Counted from the first letter of the stretch, positions 7,796 to 16,557 are shown. The stretch is 64,000 bases of DNA from Echinicola rosea (GCF_005281475.1 NZ_CP040106.1:5818001-5882000), one strand, 5' to 3'. The notes: generated by a model not told the origin, from the letters alone. Program-made: numbers and translations.

Positions 7796-9919
7796 ATGGA
7801 ACATTACGTCATCAAAAGGAATGGAAACTATGAACCCTTTCGGGCCTTCAAAATTGAGGATGCTCTAAAAAAAAGCTTCAAGAGCATTTCTGCCTCCTAT
7901 AACCCTACTATCTATAAAGAGGTTATTAATCTGCTACAATCCCGAACCACTTGGGCTGTAGAGGAAATTCAGGATATAATTGAAAAATCCCTATTTAAAA
8001 ATGGGGACTTCGATGCCATGCGCTCCTTTATGCTCTATCGACACACAAGAAAGCTTCAACGTGAACATATCCAAGGACTAAATGAGGACACAACCTATAT
8101 CGATAGCACCCAAACCATCGAGGAATACATTAGCAGAACGGACTGGAGAATAAAGGCCAATGCGAATACTTCCTATTCCAATGCAGGACTGGTCAATAAT
8201 GTGGCAGGAAAGATTATCGCTAACTTTTGGCTAGACAAAGTATATTCTAAGGAAGAGGGATATGCCCACCGCAATGGGGACATCCATATACATGATTTGG
8301 ACTGTCTTACTGGATATTGTGCAGGATGGAGCCTGAGGGTGCTCTTGAATGAAGGATTCAATGGTGTCCGAAGCCGAGTAGAAAGCCGTCCCCCCTCACA
8401 TTTCAGGGAAGCCCTGGGACAGATGTCTAACTTTTTGGGCATACTACAAAGCGAATGGGCCGGTGCTCAGGCCTTCAGTTCTTTTGACACCTATTTAGCT
8501 CCTTATATCTTTAAGGACCAGCTAGAATATGAAGATATTCTAAAAGCCATCCGAAGCTTTGTCTATAACCTCAATGTCCCTGCCCGGTGGGGACAATCCC
8601 CTTTTACCAATATTACCCTGGACTGGGAAGTTCCTGATGATTTGAAAGATCAAATACCAACTAAAAACAACCAGCACCTATTCAAGGGACTGACACCTGA
8701 TAGGCTATTGGAAAAGGCCCGTAATCGGGGGGTAAAATCATTAGAAGAACTAAAATACAGTCACTTTAAGCCCGAAATGGACTTAATCAATAAGGCTTAT
8801 TATACAGTAATGACAGAAGGTGATGCTAATGGTCAGCCCTTCACCTTTCCCATCCCTACGGTCAATATTACCGAGGACTTTGATTGGCACGGACCAAACA
8901 CTGACTTGCTATTTGAAAATACCGCAAAGATCGGTTCTTCCTACTTCCAGAATTTCATAGGAAGTCAGTATATCATTGATGAAAAAGGGGAGAAAACTGA
9001 AAACCCTAATGCTTATAAGCCCAATGCCGTCCGAAGTATGTGTTGCAGGCTTCAGTTGGATTTACGTGAGCTCCTAAAAAGAGGCAATGGATTATTTGGC
9101 AGTGCAGAAATGACTGGAAGTATCGGAGTGGTAACCATTAATATGGCCCGTTTAGGCTATCAATATGCAGGTAATGAACCTGAATTATACTAAAGACTTA
9201 CTCAGCTATTGGACATGGCCAAATCTACTTTGGAGAAAAAAAGGAAGTTTATCCAAGAAATGTATGACCGTGGACTTTATCCCTATACCAAAAGATATCT
9301 AAGCCATTTTCGCAACCATTTTTCCACTATTGGGGTAAACGGGATGAATGAAATGGTACGCAATTTCACCATTGATCAGGAAGACCTTACCGGAAATTTC
9401 GGGAAAAATATGACTTCAGAAATGCTTGATTTCATCCGAAAAAAAATGAGGGAATTCCAGGAAGAAACAGGGAACCTATACAACCTTGAAGCTACCCCTG
9501 CGGAAGGGACTACCTATCGCTTCGCCAAAGAAGACAAAAAGAGATTCCCGGACATTATACAGGCAGGACACGAACCAAACATATATTACACCAATAGTTC
9601 ACAAATTCCAGTCCACTTTACTGACGATCCTTTTGAAGCCTTACTGCTACAGGATGAGTTGCAGTGCAAGTATACGGGAGGAACGGTACTCCATCTTTAT
9701 ATGAGGGAAAAAATCTCCTCTGCAGAAGCATGTCGGTCCTTGGTTCGTAAAGTTATTTCTAATTTCCAACTTCCTTATGTAACAATTACACCTGTATTCA
9801 GTATTTGTCCAGTCCATGGCTACCTCCAAGGGGAACATGAATACTGCCCAAAATGTGATGAACAACTGTTTATTGAAAAGCTTCAAAAAGAATCAAACGA
9901 GAATAATTATTCAAATTAA
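7796..9919 (+). pseudogene. nrdD: Anaerobic ribonucleoside-triphosphate reductase large chain NrdD, interrupted by one in-frame TAA
   Basis: Reading 7796-9919 in one frame gives 707 codons with a single internal TAA at 9191-9193. The N-terminus is an ATP-cone (about 1-90, VIKRNGNYEPFRAFKIEDAL). The catalytic barrel follows with NGDIHIHDLD, LNVPARWGQSPFTNITLDWE, FTFPIPTVNIT and RSMCCRLQLD, then GNGLFGSAEMTGSIGVVTINMARLGY. After the stop the family continues without frame change: RLTQLLDMAKSTLEKKRK, GLYPYTKRYL, and a zinc-binding CPVHGY...YCPKC segment. The stop occupies a position where Lys is usual, so a single A-to-T change would create it. Either the gene is newly inactivated, or the base is a sequencing error. 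The glycyl-radical tail is absent from this frame and is found in the next small ORF. Confidence 0.85.
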
Positions 9920-9932
9920 AAATGAAAAAACC

Positions 9933-10106
9933 ATGAAAAATCAAAATACACAAAAAAGGGAAAATCAATTAAAAAACATTTCCAATCGTACCAAATGCAT
10001 GGTATACACCAGAGTCATGGGATATCACAGACCAGTAGAGAGTTTTAACTTAGGAAAAAAAGGTGAACATACAGAGCGCACACATTTTATTGAAGGGAAT
10101 TCCTAG
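9933..10106 (+). CDS. Separate glycyl-radical tail of anaerobic ribonucleotide reductase (57 residues)
   Basis: A 57-residue protein whose second half, KCMVYTRVMGYHRPVESFN followed by LGKKGEH, aligns with the C-terminal glycyl-radical loop of NrdD (E. coli: RVCGY ... PFNAGKQEE). Gly30 of RVMGY would carry the radical installed by NrdG. It is in a different frame from nrdD, begins with its own ATG after a 13-bp gap and has about 18 unrelated leading residues (MKNQNTQKRENQ). This looks like a genuinely separate subunit rather than a fresh frameshift. I recall similar short NrdD-annotated proteins in Bacteroidota but cannot check this here. Confidence 0.75.
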   Translation: MKNQNTQKRENQLKNISNRTKCMVYTRVMGYHRPVESFNLGKKGEHTERTHFIEGNS

Positions 10107-10773
10107 GCCAATATATAACATCACTCCATTTACGTTATTGGATTACCCAGACAAGACAGCCTGCATTATTTGGTTCGCAGGCTGCAATATGCGTTGTGGA
10201 TATTGTTATAACCCGGAAATCGTCCGTGGAAAAGGGAAACTAAATATAAACCAAGCCTTAGAATTCATTTATTCCAGAAGAAAGTTATTGGATGGAATAG
10301 TATTTAGTGGTGGTGAATGCACTTTACATCCTGAGCTATACCCATTGATCAAGACCTGTAAAAAGCTAGGCTTCAAAGTAAAGCTAGACACCAATGGAAG
10401 TTTGCCAAAAAGGCTAAAACCATTACTTGACGAAGGCCTTATAGACTATGTAGCCATGGATTTCAAAGCGCTTCCCGACCAATATAAGAAAATCACAGGA
10501 TCAAATCTTTATCAAGAATTCGAACAAAGCCTACATCTGTTACAAAAAACTGGGATTGACTTTGAGATAAGGACTACCGTACATTCAAAGCTTATTGCCC
10601 ATGACAGCCTCAAAAAAATGGTTAACCATTTGGAAATGCTCGACTATAAAGGGAATTATTATATCCAGCCATTTTTGAACAATACACCAACTTTGGTCCC
10701 CCTCCCCAAATCAAAAGGCATTCAAAACCTTTCCTCATTATCCACTTCAAAAATAAATGTGGTTTTGCGTTAA
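10063..10773 (+). CDS. nrdG: Anaerobic ribonucleotide reductase activating protein, radical SAM
   Basis: A radical S-adenosylmethionine enzyme that generates the glycyl radical on NrdD. The cluster motif is CNMRCGYC (Cys41, Cys45, Cys48), preceded by the family signature TPFTLLDYPDKTACIIWFAG and followed by a GGECTLHPEL motif. It resembles the NrdG2-type activases of about 230 residues. No ATG is available before the conserved region. The start is either GTG at 10063, overlapping the glycyl-tail ORF by 44 bp, or TTG at 10090, giving MKGIPRPIYN. The overlap suggests translational coupling to the small radical subunit. Confidence 0.88.
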   Translation: MNIQSAHILLKGIPRPIYNITPFTLLDYPDKTACIIWFAGCNMRCGYCYNPEIVRGKGKLNINQALEFIYSRRKLLDGIVFSGGECTLHPELYPLIKTCKKLGFKVKLDTNGSLPKRLKPLLDEGLIDYVAMDFKALPDQYKKITGSNLYQEFEQSLHLLQKTGIDFEIRTTVHSKLIAHDSLKKMVNHLEMLDYKGNYYIQPFLNNTPTLVPLPKSKGIQNLSSLSTSKINVVLR

Positions 10774-11735
10774 GTAAATAAAATTATATGATTATCCGTT
10801 ATTACACTAGTAAACTTATTTCTCACAGCCTGTCCCGGTTTATCGGGAGATTCCACAGATTTACACAGAATAAAATATCGTTTCTTTGGACTTTTATGTT
10901 CTTACTGAAAGAATAGCTTATTTACAAAAAGCTACTGGTGTCTTTGCGGATATACAGATAAAATTATATGATTCCCATTTTCAAACCAGCAGTTTTATTC
11001 CTCACAGATTTTCAATAACTTAATTAATTATTTCCGTGAAACAGGTGTCATTTTTGAGAAAATGTTTTGAAGGCTAATACTTACTAGTGGAATAGCGAAT
11101 ATACAGATAAAATTATTAATTCAACAATATAATCAAAAAGAGCCAAGGCGATTGCTTTTGCAGATTGAGTACTTTTTCCATGGATTTTCATCAAATCTGG
11201 CATCAAGGGTCGTGTGTCAATCAAATTATATTTTGTCGGCTCATCTTTCGACCAGTCCCTATTTGATTATAGGGATGGTATTGAATTTTTCCATCCTGTT
11301 TCCTGTACTTTTACGGGACATTCCTGAATATATGCAAGGTACAAGAAACAGTGCCGAATGTTTTTAGTAGTTCCAGTAATTCCAGACAATGCTTATAATT
11401 TTGCTAACACCTTACCTATGGCTATTGATGTATTCCCATATTTCACGACCTTGATCCTGATCCTCTTTCACTCAGCTTATACTTTTACAATACTTTTTAA
11501 TTCAATGGTTATTGCCATAGGTGGTTGAATTTGATGATCTACCAAGATTCGATTATCATTATCTTGCTGTTGTCATTTTCGAAATTGTATCCTCATATGG
11601 AGGAGTAAATAAGTTCAAACAGTTTTTCAACCTTATCTAAAGGATGGCTAATTGCTTTTGATGATTTTTTGGGTTATTGCGATTTTCAAAAAGATTTACA
11701 TCAACCAAATCGTCAATGTTTCCTTTTGATTTTCA
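10774..11735. other. Gene-free stretch of about 960 bp with short repeats
   Basis: No credible gene was found. ATAAAATTATATGATT occurs at 10779-10794 and 10958-10973, and ATACAGATAAAATTAT at 10953-10968 and 11101-11116. TCCCGGTTTATCGGGA at 10833-10848 is a small hairpin. Several CACAGATT/CTCACAG words surround these. A 71-codon open frame at 11152-11367 has no family features and looks random. The stretch may be decayed coding DNA or a repeat nursery. Confidence 0.5.
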
Positions 11736-12167
11736 TTAGAAAAAACTGATATAATTATCATCTGTCCAAAATCTCAACAAATAATACATCCCCCAACCAA
11801 TGAATCCAATCAAAATGGCCCATACCCATGATGGGATGCCCTTGGGAGTTTCTGATCCGGTCACAACAAATAAGTCCTTTCGCTCACTACCGTATGCATT
11901 AATAGTAAGGGTCACATTTTCGTCCACAATATCATTTTCTTTGAGGCCTACCAGATCGATTGCGGGACCATTCCGAACTTCAAAGTTAACTTCTCTGACC
12001 CCTTCAATACCATCAGTGGATTTGGCCACAATTTTCAATTTGTGCTTACCATCAGGAATCTTGGTAGTATCCAACATAAACTTTACAGGAGGATGAAATT
12101 CACCAAATGGAACCTGATCATCATCCAGAAATACTTTTACCTTTCTATGATTTTCCATTGTATTCAT
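11736..12167 (-). CDS. Ig-like domain protein with C-terminal membrane anchor, oxidase-associated
   Basis: 143 residues. A beta-rich N-terminal region (HRKVKVFLDDDQVPFGEF ... GVREVNFEVRNGPAIDLV) looks like an immunoglobulin-like fold. One transmembrane helix follows near the C-terminus (GIPSWVWAILIGFIGWGMYYLL). There is no signal peptide, so the topology is unclear. It overlaps the preceding small membrane-protein gene by 23 bp (or 14 bp if MENHRK is used, start 12158) and ends the ccoN-ccoO transcription unit. I do not recognise a named family; an accessory or assembly role for the oxidase is inferred from context only. Confidence 0.7.
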   Translation of the reverse strand: MNTMENHRKVKVFLDDDQVPFGEFHPPVKFMLDTTKIPDGKHKLKIVAKSTDGIEGVREVNFEVRNGPAIDLVGLKENDIVDENVTLTINAYGSERKDLFVVTGSETPKGIPSWVWAILIGFIGWGMYYLLRFWTDDNYISFF

Positions 12168-12429
12168 CTTCTAAGATTAAATTTTTAATGTGTTTTTCGG
12201 ATTTTTCTCCGGGCTTGATGAGGAATTTAAGGCTAAATGCCAATGCCAGAATTACCAAAATCAGGGCCACTGCAGTAATGATATAATCCACCTGTCCCTG
12301 GGGACCAACACCATGCGTGATATTTTCAAGCATTATGGGCTGCTGCTTCCGGCACACTTCACAGGCCATGGAAGTCAATGGCATGAATATCCACACCACA
12401 GGGAATAATCTAAATACTTTTTTCATCAT
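12145..12429 (-). CDS. Small membrane protein with CxxC, oxidase-associated
   Basis: 94 residues: an N-terminal signal peptide (KKVFRLFPVVWIFMPLTSMA), then CEVCRKQQP just after the predicted cleavage site, a transmembrane helix (YIITAVALILVILALAFSL) and a short charged tail. It lies 4 bp after ccoO and overlaps the next gene. The CxxC near the outer face could bind metal or be redox-active. It may occupy the place of a small cbb3 subunit (CcoQ/CcoH) without recognisable similarity to either. Confidence 0.7.
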   Translation of the reverse strand: MMKKVFRLFPVVWIFMPLTSMACEVCRKQQPIMLENITHGVGPQGQVDYIITAVALILVILALAFSLKFLIKPGEKSEKHIKNLILEDEYNGKS

Positions 12430-12433
12430 GATC

Positions 12434-13432
12434 CTATTTTTGTGTTTTGTTAACCATTTCTCTAATCTGTCTTACCAGATCTGTACTTACTTTGGGGGCA
12501 TTATTTCCCCAACTACTTCTTTCGTGATTAACCAGTACAGCGATTTCCTCATCTGTCAACAAATCTGCAAACGGGGGCATTTGTCCATAATCAGGCCGTG
12601 CATCATAGCCCTGCAAAATAATCTGGATCATCACTTGGGGATCTTCATCGTTGACAATAGAGCTACCTGCCAAAGGTGGAAAAGCTCCTGCTACCCCCTC
12701 ACCGTTCCCCTGATGACATGCTGCACAGTTATTGGCATAGACCATTGCCCCATCAGGAAGCAGTTCATCAGTTTCTCCCTTCCTTTGATCCTTCCCCACT
12801 GCAGGGATAAAGGTCGTTTCCAGCACCGGTATACTTGTCTGCTTAAGGGATTTCAGGTAAGCTACTAGATCCAGTACTTCCTGTGTGGCCACAACTTTTC
12901 CTGGACCGGCCTTAAAGCTCTTGGGTACTTCCAGTACAATCTGTCCCTCCCTTACATTGTCCACATGGTCGAACAGCCAAGGATAGGATGGCATGATTGA
13001 TCCTTCCACGACTGATCTGGGATTGTACAGATGCAGCAGGTGCCATTGATCTCCAGGCTGCCTTTGTCCAACATTGGTGAGATCCGGACCTGTCCGTTCA
13101 CTTCCGAGAAGGGACGGGGATTGTCTCCAGAAATCCATGCGCTTTTTTGAATAGTAATAGTCCGACGGCATTGAAGGTCTTTGTCCCCATATTTTATCCA
13201 TTTCTATCCCCCGAACCTGTTGGGTATGACAAGCCACACATCCTTCACTTATAAAAAGGTGCATTCCTCTTAATTCTTCCGAAGTCATTGGCTGTTCCGC
13301 TGGTAGTGGAGCATTGTTTTCCTGCAATTGAAAAGCTGGAAAAACAGCAATAAACAAACTTAGCACAACAAATATCGTCAAAATTGTCACCAATAATAGT
13401 TGGTGGTTTTTATGAAAATCTAGCATATTCAT
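12434..13432 (-). CDS. ccoO: CcoO-like subunit fused to a second cytochrome c domain (cbb3-type oxidase)
   Basis: 332 residues. An N-terminal membrane anchor (LLLVTILTIFVVLSLFIAVFP) is followed by a CcoO-type monoheme domain with GCVACHTQQVRG (Cys65, Cys68, His69) and the typical RTGPDLTNVG segment. A second class I cytochrome c domain contains NNCAACHQGNGEG (Cys236, Cys239, His240), resembling a CcoP heme domain. In classical cbb3 oxidases CcoO has one heme and CcoP is a separate diheme protein. Here a two-heme chain replaces both, and no ccoP is visible nearby. The start overlaps the ccoN end by 23 bp. It would pass electrons from periplasmic donors to CcoN. Confidence 0.88.
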   Translation of the reverse strand: MNMLDFHKNHQLLLVTILTIFVVLSLFIAVFPAFQLQENNAPLPAEQPMTSEELRGMHLFISEGCVACHTQQVRGIEMDKIWGQRPSMPSDYYYSKKRMDFWRQSPSLLGSERTGPDLTNVGQRQPGDQWHLLHLYNPRSVVEGSIMPSYPWLFDHVDNVREGQIVLEVPKSFKAGPGKVVATQEVLDLVAYLKSLKQTSIPVLETTFIPAVGKDQRKGETDELLPDGAMVYANNCAACHQGNGEGVAGAFPPLAGSSIVNDEDPQVMIQIILQGYDARPDYGQMPPFADLLTDEEIAVLVNHERSSWGNNAPKVSTDLVRQIREMVNKTQK

Positions 13433-15233
13433 CTTTTTTAACCTTAACTATTTTAGTATTCCTCTTTCTGCCGATTCGATACCCATTTACCATTTGGTAA
13501 AGGTTATAGCCAAATACCAAATGGGAAATGAACATTAATGAACCACCGACAGCCCTCCAAAGCCAGTAAGGGGCCATCAACCTTACCGAGTCAATGAACG
13601 GTTGTCCATCAACCCAACTCATTCCTTTTTCAGTCCCACCGATCATTAGAGAGAACATATAAATCACAAGACCTATGAAAGCGAACCAGAAATGCATTCC
13701 TACGGCCAGTTGGTTGGGCTCCTTTCGGGTAAGCTTTGGAAGAAGGGAATACATCCCTCCCCAAAGAAAAAAGCAGATGATTCCGTACATGGTCATATGG
13801 GAATGGGCCACATTAAAATCCGTAAAATGCCATATGTAATTAGTAAATCGAAATGCCTGAAAACTACCTTGGGTGGAACCAACAAAGTAAAAAATTACCC
13901 CTACCAACATAAAGGGAAGGACATAGGAATCTTCTATCGCCTTTCGGCTACCTTTCATGGTCATCATGAAATTGGTGGTACCCGCCAGTACAGGAATAAA
14001 CATCCCTGCACTGAACACGATTGCAACGGTCTGTAACCACCAGGGCAATGGACTGAACACAAAGTGGTGGGTACCGATCAACGTATAAAACAGCATTTGG
14101 GTCCAAAACGCCAGTACACCTAAGCTGTATGAATAAATTGGCTTGTTGAGCGAAGCGGGAAGATAATAATAAACCAATCCCAATGTAAAGGTCATGAACC
14201 ACATCCCCACTCCTTGATGCATATAATATCCTTGGATAACTGTCTCTCCTAAACCTTCCTGATAAAACGGGAGGTACCCTATAATGGCCAGCACCGTTGT
14301 CCATGTCAATGCCGCTAGTATAAACCAGTTGGAAATATAGATTTCAACCGTATTTCTTAAGGAAATGGTCTTATAAATATTAATTAGGGCCAATATCAGA
14401 CCAATTGCAAATAGCAACATGACTGGCCAGATGTATTCCCGATACTCTCCCCCACCATTATTGAGCCCGTTCATCAGCGCAATATTGCCCAGGACCACAC
14501 AAGCATTAATCAAGTAAAATGTCCACCAGCCTAATTTATAACTGAAGATCGATCTGTTGGAGGTACGGCTTACGACAAAATATCCCAATCCTAACATCCC
14601 TAAGGATGCCCAGCCCCAGAAAACTGTATTGGTATGTACCGGCCTTAACCTACCGAAGGACAACCAAGGCTGTTGGTCCATTTCAGGCCACACAAATTTC
14701 ATTCCCAAATATTGCCCAATCAGGGTCCCGAATATCAGCCAAAAAGCTGCAGCTACTACATATGCTATTATCAGGCGGATTAATCTATCATCTGTCTCTA
14801 CTTTCAACTTCCCTGACTTTTTATCATCCACCAAGGGGTTATGAGGGCTTTTCGTGATTTTCCTGATAAGCCCCTTTTCATCTTTAAAGTTGAGCTCACC
14901 TCCTATTTCATTTCCCCTCAAACGATACAAGCCGGCCTTCTTTCTTCGTTCTAGCAGTTCATCAACTTCCTCTCGTTCCAGATTGATGAGATCAGACTTA
15001 AGGTCCTCCCTTTCATTTGTCCATTTCACCTTTTCGGAGACATTCATTAGCTTATTTAGCCTGACCACCATCAGATAAGCTAATACCACAAGTACTAAAA
15101 CTGACAATAATACCGTCCCGATTACTCCCGGTTGTGTAGACCATGTGGAAGTATCAATTTCTACTTTTCCCTGGGCAATGACGGTTCCAGTCATGACCAT
15201 TGTTCCTGCCAGCCATACCAATATTTTAAACAT
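13410..15233 (-). CDS. ccoN: cbb3-type heme-copper oxidase subunit I with N-terminal extension
   Basis: The 607-residue catalytic subunit of a C-family heme-copper oxidase. After a signal-like segment and one extra helix (about 35-57) comes a charged loop to about 150, then the 12-helix core. His200 (RPVHTNTVF) and His479 would bind low-spin heme b. His339 (YMHQGVG), His389 and His390 (IGTHHF) would bind CuB, and His477 (VAHSHM) the high-spin heme. Tyr383 sits six residues before the HH pair, where cbb3 oxidases carry the cross-linked tyrosine; NO reductases lack it, so I favour O2 reduction. Adjacent NO-response genes leave an NO-related function possible. It is the first gene of ccoNO plus two small proteins. 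Confidence 0.88.
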   Translation of the reverse strand: MFKILVWLAGTMVMTGTVIAQGKVEIDTSTWSTQPGVIGTVLLSVLVLVVLAYLMVVRLNKLMNVSEKVKWTNEREDLKSDLINLEREEVDELLERRKKAGLYRLRGNEIGGELNFKDEKGLIRKITKSPHNPLVDDKKSGKLKVETDDRLIRLIIAYVVAAAFWLIFGTLIGQYLGMKFVWPEMDQQPWLSFGRLRPVHTNTVFWGWASLGMLGLGYFVVSRTSNRSIFSYKLGWWTFYLINACVVLGNIALMNGLNNGGGEYREYIWPVMLLFAIGLILALINIYKTISLRNTVEIYISNWFILAALTWTTVLAIIGYLPFYQEGLGETVIQGYYMHQGVGMWFMTFTLGLVYYYLPASLNKPIYSYSLGVLAFWTQMLFYTLIGTHHFVFSPLPWWLQTVAIVFSAGMFIPVLAGTTNFMMTMKGSRKAIEDSYVLPFMLVGVIFYFVGSTQGSFQAFRFTNYIWHFTDFNVAHSHMTMYGIICFFLWGGMYSLLPKLTRKEPNQLAVGMHFWFAFIGLVIYMFSLMIGGTEKGMSWVDGQPFIDSVRLMAPYWLWRAVGGSLMFISHLVFGYNLYQMVNGYRIGRKRNTKIVKVKKDEYARFS

Positions 15234-15260
15234 ATCCTATTAATGATTTTATTTTAACAC

Positions 15261-15285
15261 ATTAAGACCTTTTTATCTTTTATTA
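15261..15285. promoter_or_regulatory. Putative operator, copy 3, upstream of ccoN
   Basis: ATTAAGACCTTTTTATCTTTT shares CCTTTTTATCTTTTAT exactly with the ric leader copy. It ends 27 bp before the ccoN ATG, in the gap between the Rrf2 regulator gene and ccoN, a typical repressor position. Confidence 0.5.
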
Positions 15286-15328
15286 AGATTTTCCAAGATC
15301 ATCAAAATCCTTTGATCAGTTTTTCGAA

Positions 15329-15766
15329 TTATATTAACCTAGATAAGGTAGCGCTCCCCTGTGACACTTCTTCGGCAAGCTCCTTGAGTGTCATTTTTGT
15401 GAGCATATTGGTCAGCTTGTCCCTTACGGTTTTAAACTCATGGTGTATAGGACAAGGATTAGCTGCTGAGCATTGCTTCAGTCCCAGTCCACATCCACTA
15501 AAAATACTATCACCATCTATGGCAATCACCAAATCGATCAATCGTAGATTTTCTTGGGCAGTGTTGATAAAAAAACCACCATTTGGTCCTTTAGTAGAGC
15601 TTATCATATCCTTTTTTGCCAAAGACTGTAACACCTTAGCAGTGAAATATTCCGGTGCATCTATTTCCTTACAGATATCCCTGACACCCAATTTCCCTCC
15701 ATCCTTACTTTGGGACCAGATATAAATCATCGCCCGAATTCCGTACTCACATGCTTTTGAAAACAT
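15329..15766 (-). CDS. Rrf2-family transcriptional regulator, NsrR-like
   Basis: 145 residues. An N-terminal winged helix (FSKACEYGIRAMIYI, EYFTAKVLQSLAKKDMISSTKGPNGGF) matches Rrf2 proteins. The cluster-binding loop has Cys92, Cys99 and Cys105 (CX6CX5C), close to the three-cysteine [Fe-S] site of NsrR and IscR. It lies 3 bp after the hemerythrin gene, probably one operon, and directly upstream of ccoN. Given ric, hemerythrin and nosZ around it, NO sensing is the best guess. It is the obvious candidate to bind the four related palindromes in this block. Rrf2 regulators can sense iron or redox state instead, so the signal is inferred. Confidence 0.88.
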   Translation of the reverse strand: MFSKACEYGIRAMIYIWSQSKDGGKLGVRDICKEIDAPEYFTAKVLQSLAKKDMISSTKGPNGGFFINTAQENLRLIDLVIAIDGDSIFSGCGLGLKQCSAANPCPIHHEFKTVRDKLTNMLTKMTLKELAEEVSQGSATLSRLI

Positions 15767-15769
15767 ATA

Positions 15770-16255
15770 TTAAACCTTTGATTTTCCCCAAAACTCATCT
15801 AGCCATTCCTCCTCTACTTTGCGGTGTACTTCATAAACCTTTTCGCTCATCTTCCTAAAATCCTCATCTAACAATTCAACCTGCATATATTGGAATAACT
15901 TCCTCTCCTCAAATCGAATATGTGCCTCCAGTTCATCTGCAAACCGAGAAAGCTGATCCACATCAACCCCTAATTGGATAATTTTTTTGTAATTCTCCCT
16001 GATTGATCTGTGCTGTTCCTCCGCCTCTTTTCGCATTAGGTCATTTTTAGCTAAAAAAGAAAAGAGCAGTTCTTCTTCTATTTGAAAATGAGATTCCAGA
16101 TGGTTAGTAACGAAATAATCAAGGTAATCTACAATCCTTTGAATTTCCACTTTTTTCATTAGTCCTTGACGTATCTTCCACACCAATAACAGACCAAAAT
16201 GATGGTCCTGTGAGAGAGGGATCAAAGCAGTATGACGTTTTAATGGCTTGGGCAT
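15770..16255 (-). CDS. Hemerythrin HHE-domain protein
   Basis: 161 residues with a four-helix hemerythrin pattern: RHTALIPLSQDHHFGLLL, HLESHFQIEEELLF, EEQHRSIREN, and ELEAHIRFEERKLFQYM. Together these supply the His and Glu residues for a di-iron site. It is shorter than Ric, lacks the ScdA_N segment and is followed 3 bp later by the Rrf2 regulator. Likely roles are NO or O2 binding, or di-iron-based protection against nitrosative stress. A large palindrome of the shared operator type lies about 230 bp upstream. Confidence 0.82.
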   Translation of the reverse strand: MPKPLKRHTALIPLSQDHHFGLLLVWKIRQGLMKKVEIQRIVDYLDYFVTNHLESHFQIEEELLFSFLAKNDLMRKEAEEQHRSIRENYKKIIQLGVDVDQLSRFADELEAHIRFEERKLFQYMQVELLDEDFRKMSEKVYEVHRKVEEEWLDEFWGKSKV

Positions 16256-16484
16256 AAATTAGTAGTATTATTACAAAATCTTACTTAAGTCAATTCATCA
16301 ACCTATAAATTAATTACTCACCATTCCCCTCGATTACATTAATTGAGAAACCCGCTTCTCTGTTAGTCCTTTTTCCCGTATCACATATAATTAAAATCTT
16401 ATTGGTACTATTTAAATTTCTCCCTGATTTTTATCAATTTAAGGTCCAACAAATATCCTATTATATTTAACCCAAATGTAAAAC

Positions 16485-16534
16485 GCAAAAGCTGTAAATA
16501 AAAGACATTTTTATCTTTTATTTACAGCTTTTGC
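16485..16534. promoter_or_regulatory. Long palindrome (21-bp perfect arms), putative operator copy 4
   Basis: Arms 16485-16505 and 16514-16534 are perfect reverse complements around an 8-base spacer. The inner part, TAAAAGACATTTTTATCTTT, matches the operator family near ric and ccoN. The outer extension GCAAAAGCTG makes it long enough to be a transcript hairpin as well. It is about 230 bp upstream of the hemerythrin gene and about 24 bp from the group II intron 3' end. Confidence 0.5.
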
Positions 16535-16557
16535 ATATTCTTTACTCTAAATATTTT

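Noticed and set aside
9191..9193. Programmed readthrough or altered code at the nrdD stop
   Set aside because: Other genes use TAA and TGA as ordinary stops and no recoding structure is evident; mutation or error is simpler.
11152..11367. 71-codon plus-strand frame after nrdG
   Set aside because: No start context, no motif, and composition like the surrounding non-coding DNA.
13410..15233. Assignment of the heme-copper subunit as NO reductase NorB
   Set aside because: The Tyr six residues before the CuB His-His pair and the CcoO-type partner favour a cbb3-like oxidase; the NorB glutamates were not seen. Not fully excluded given the NO context.
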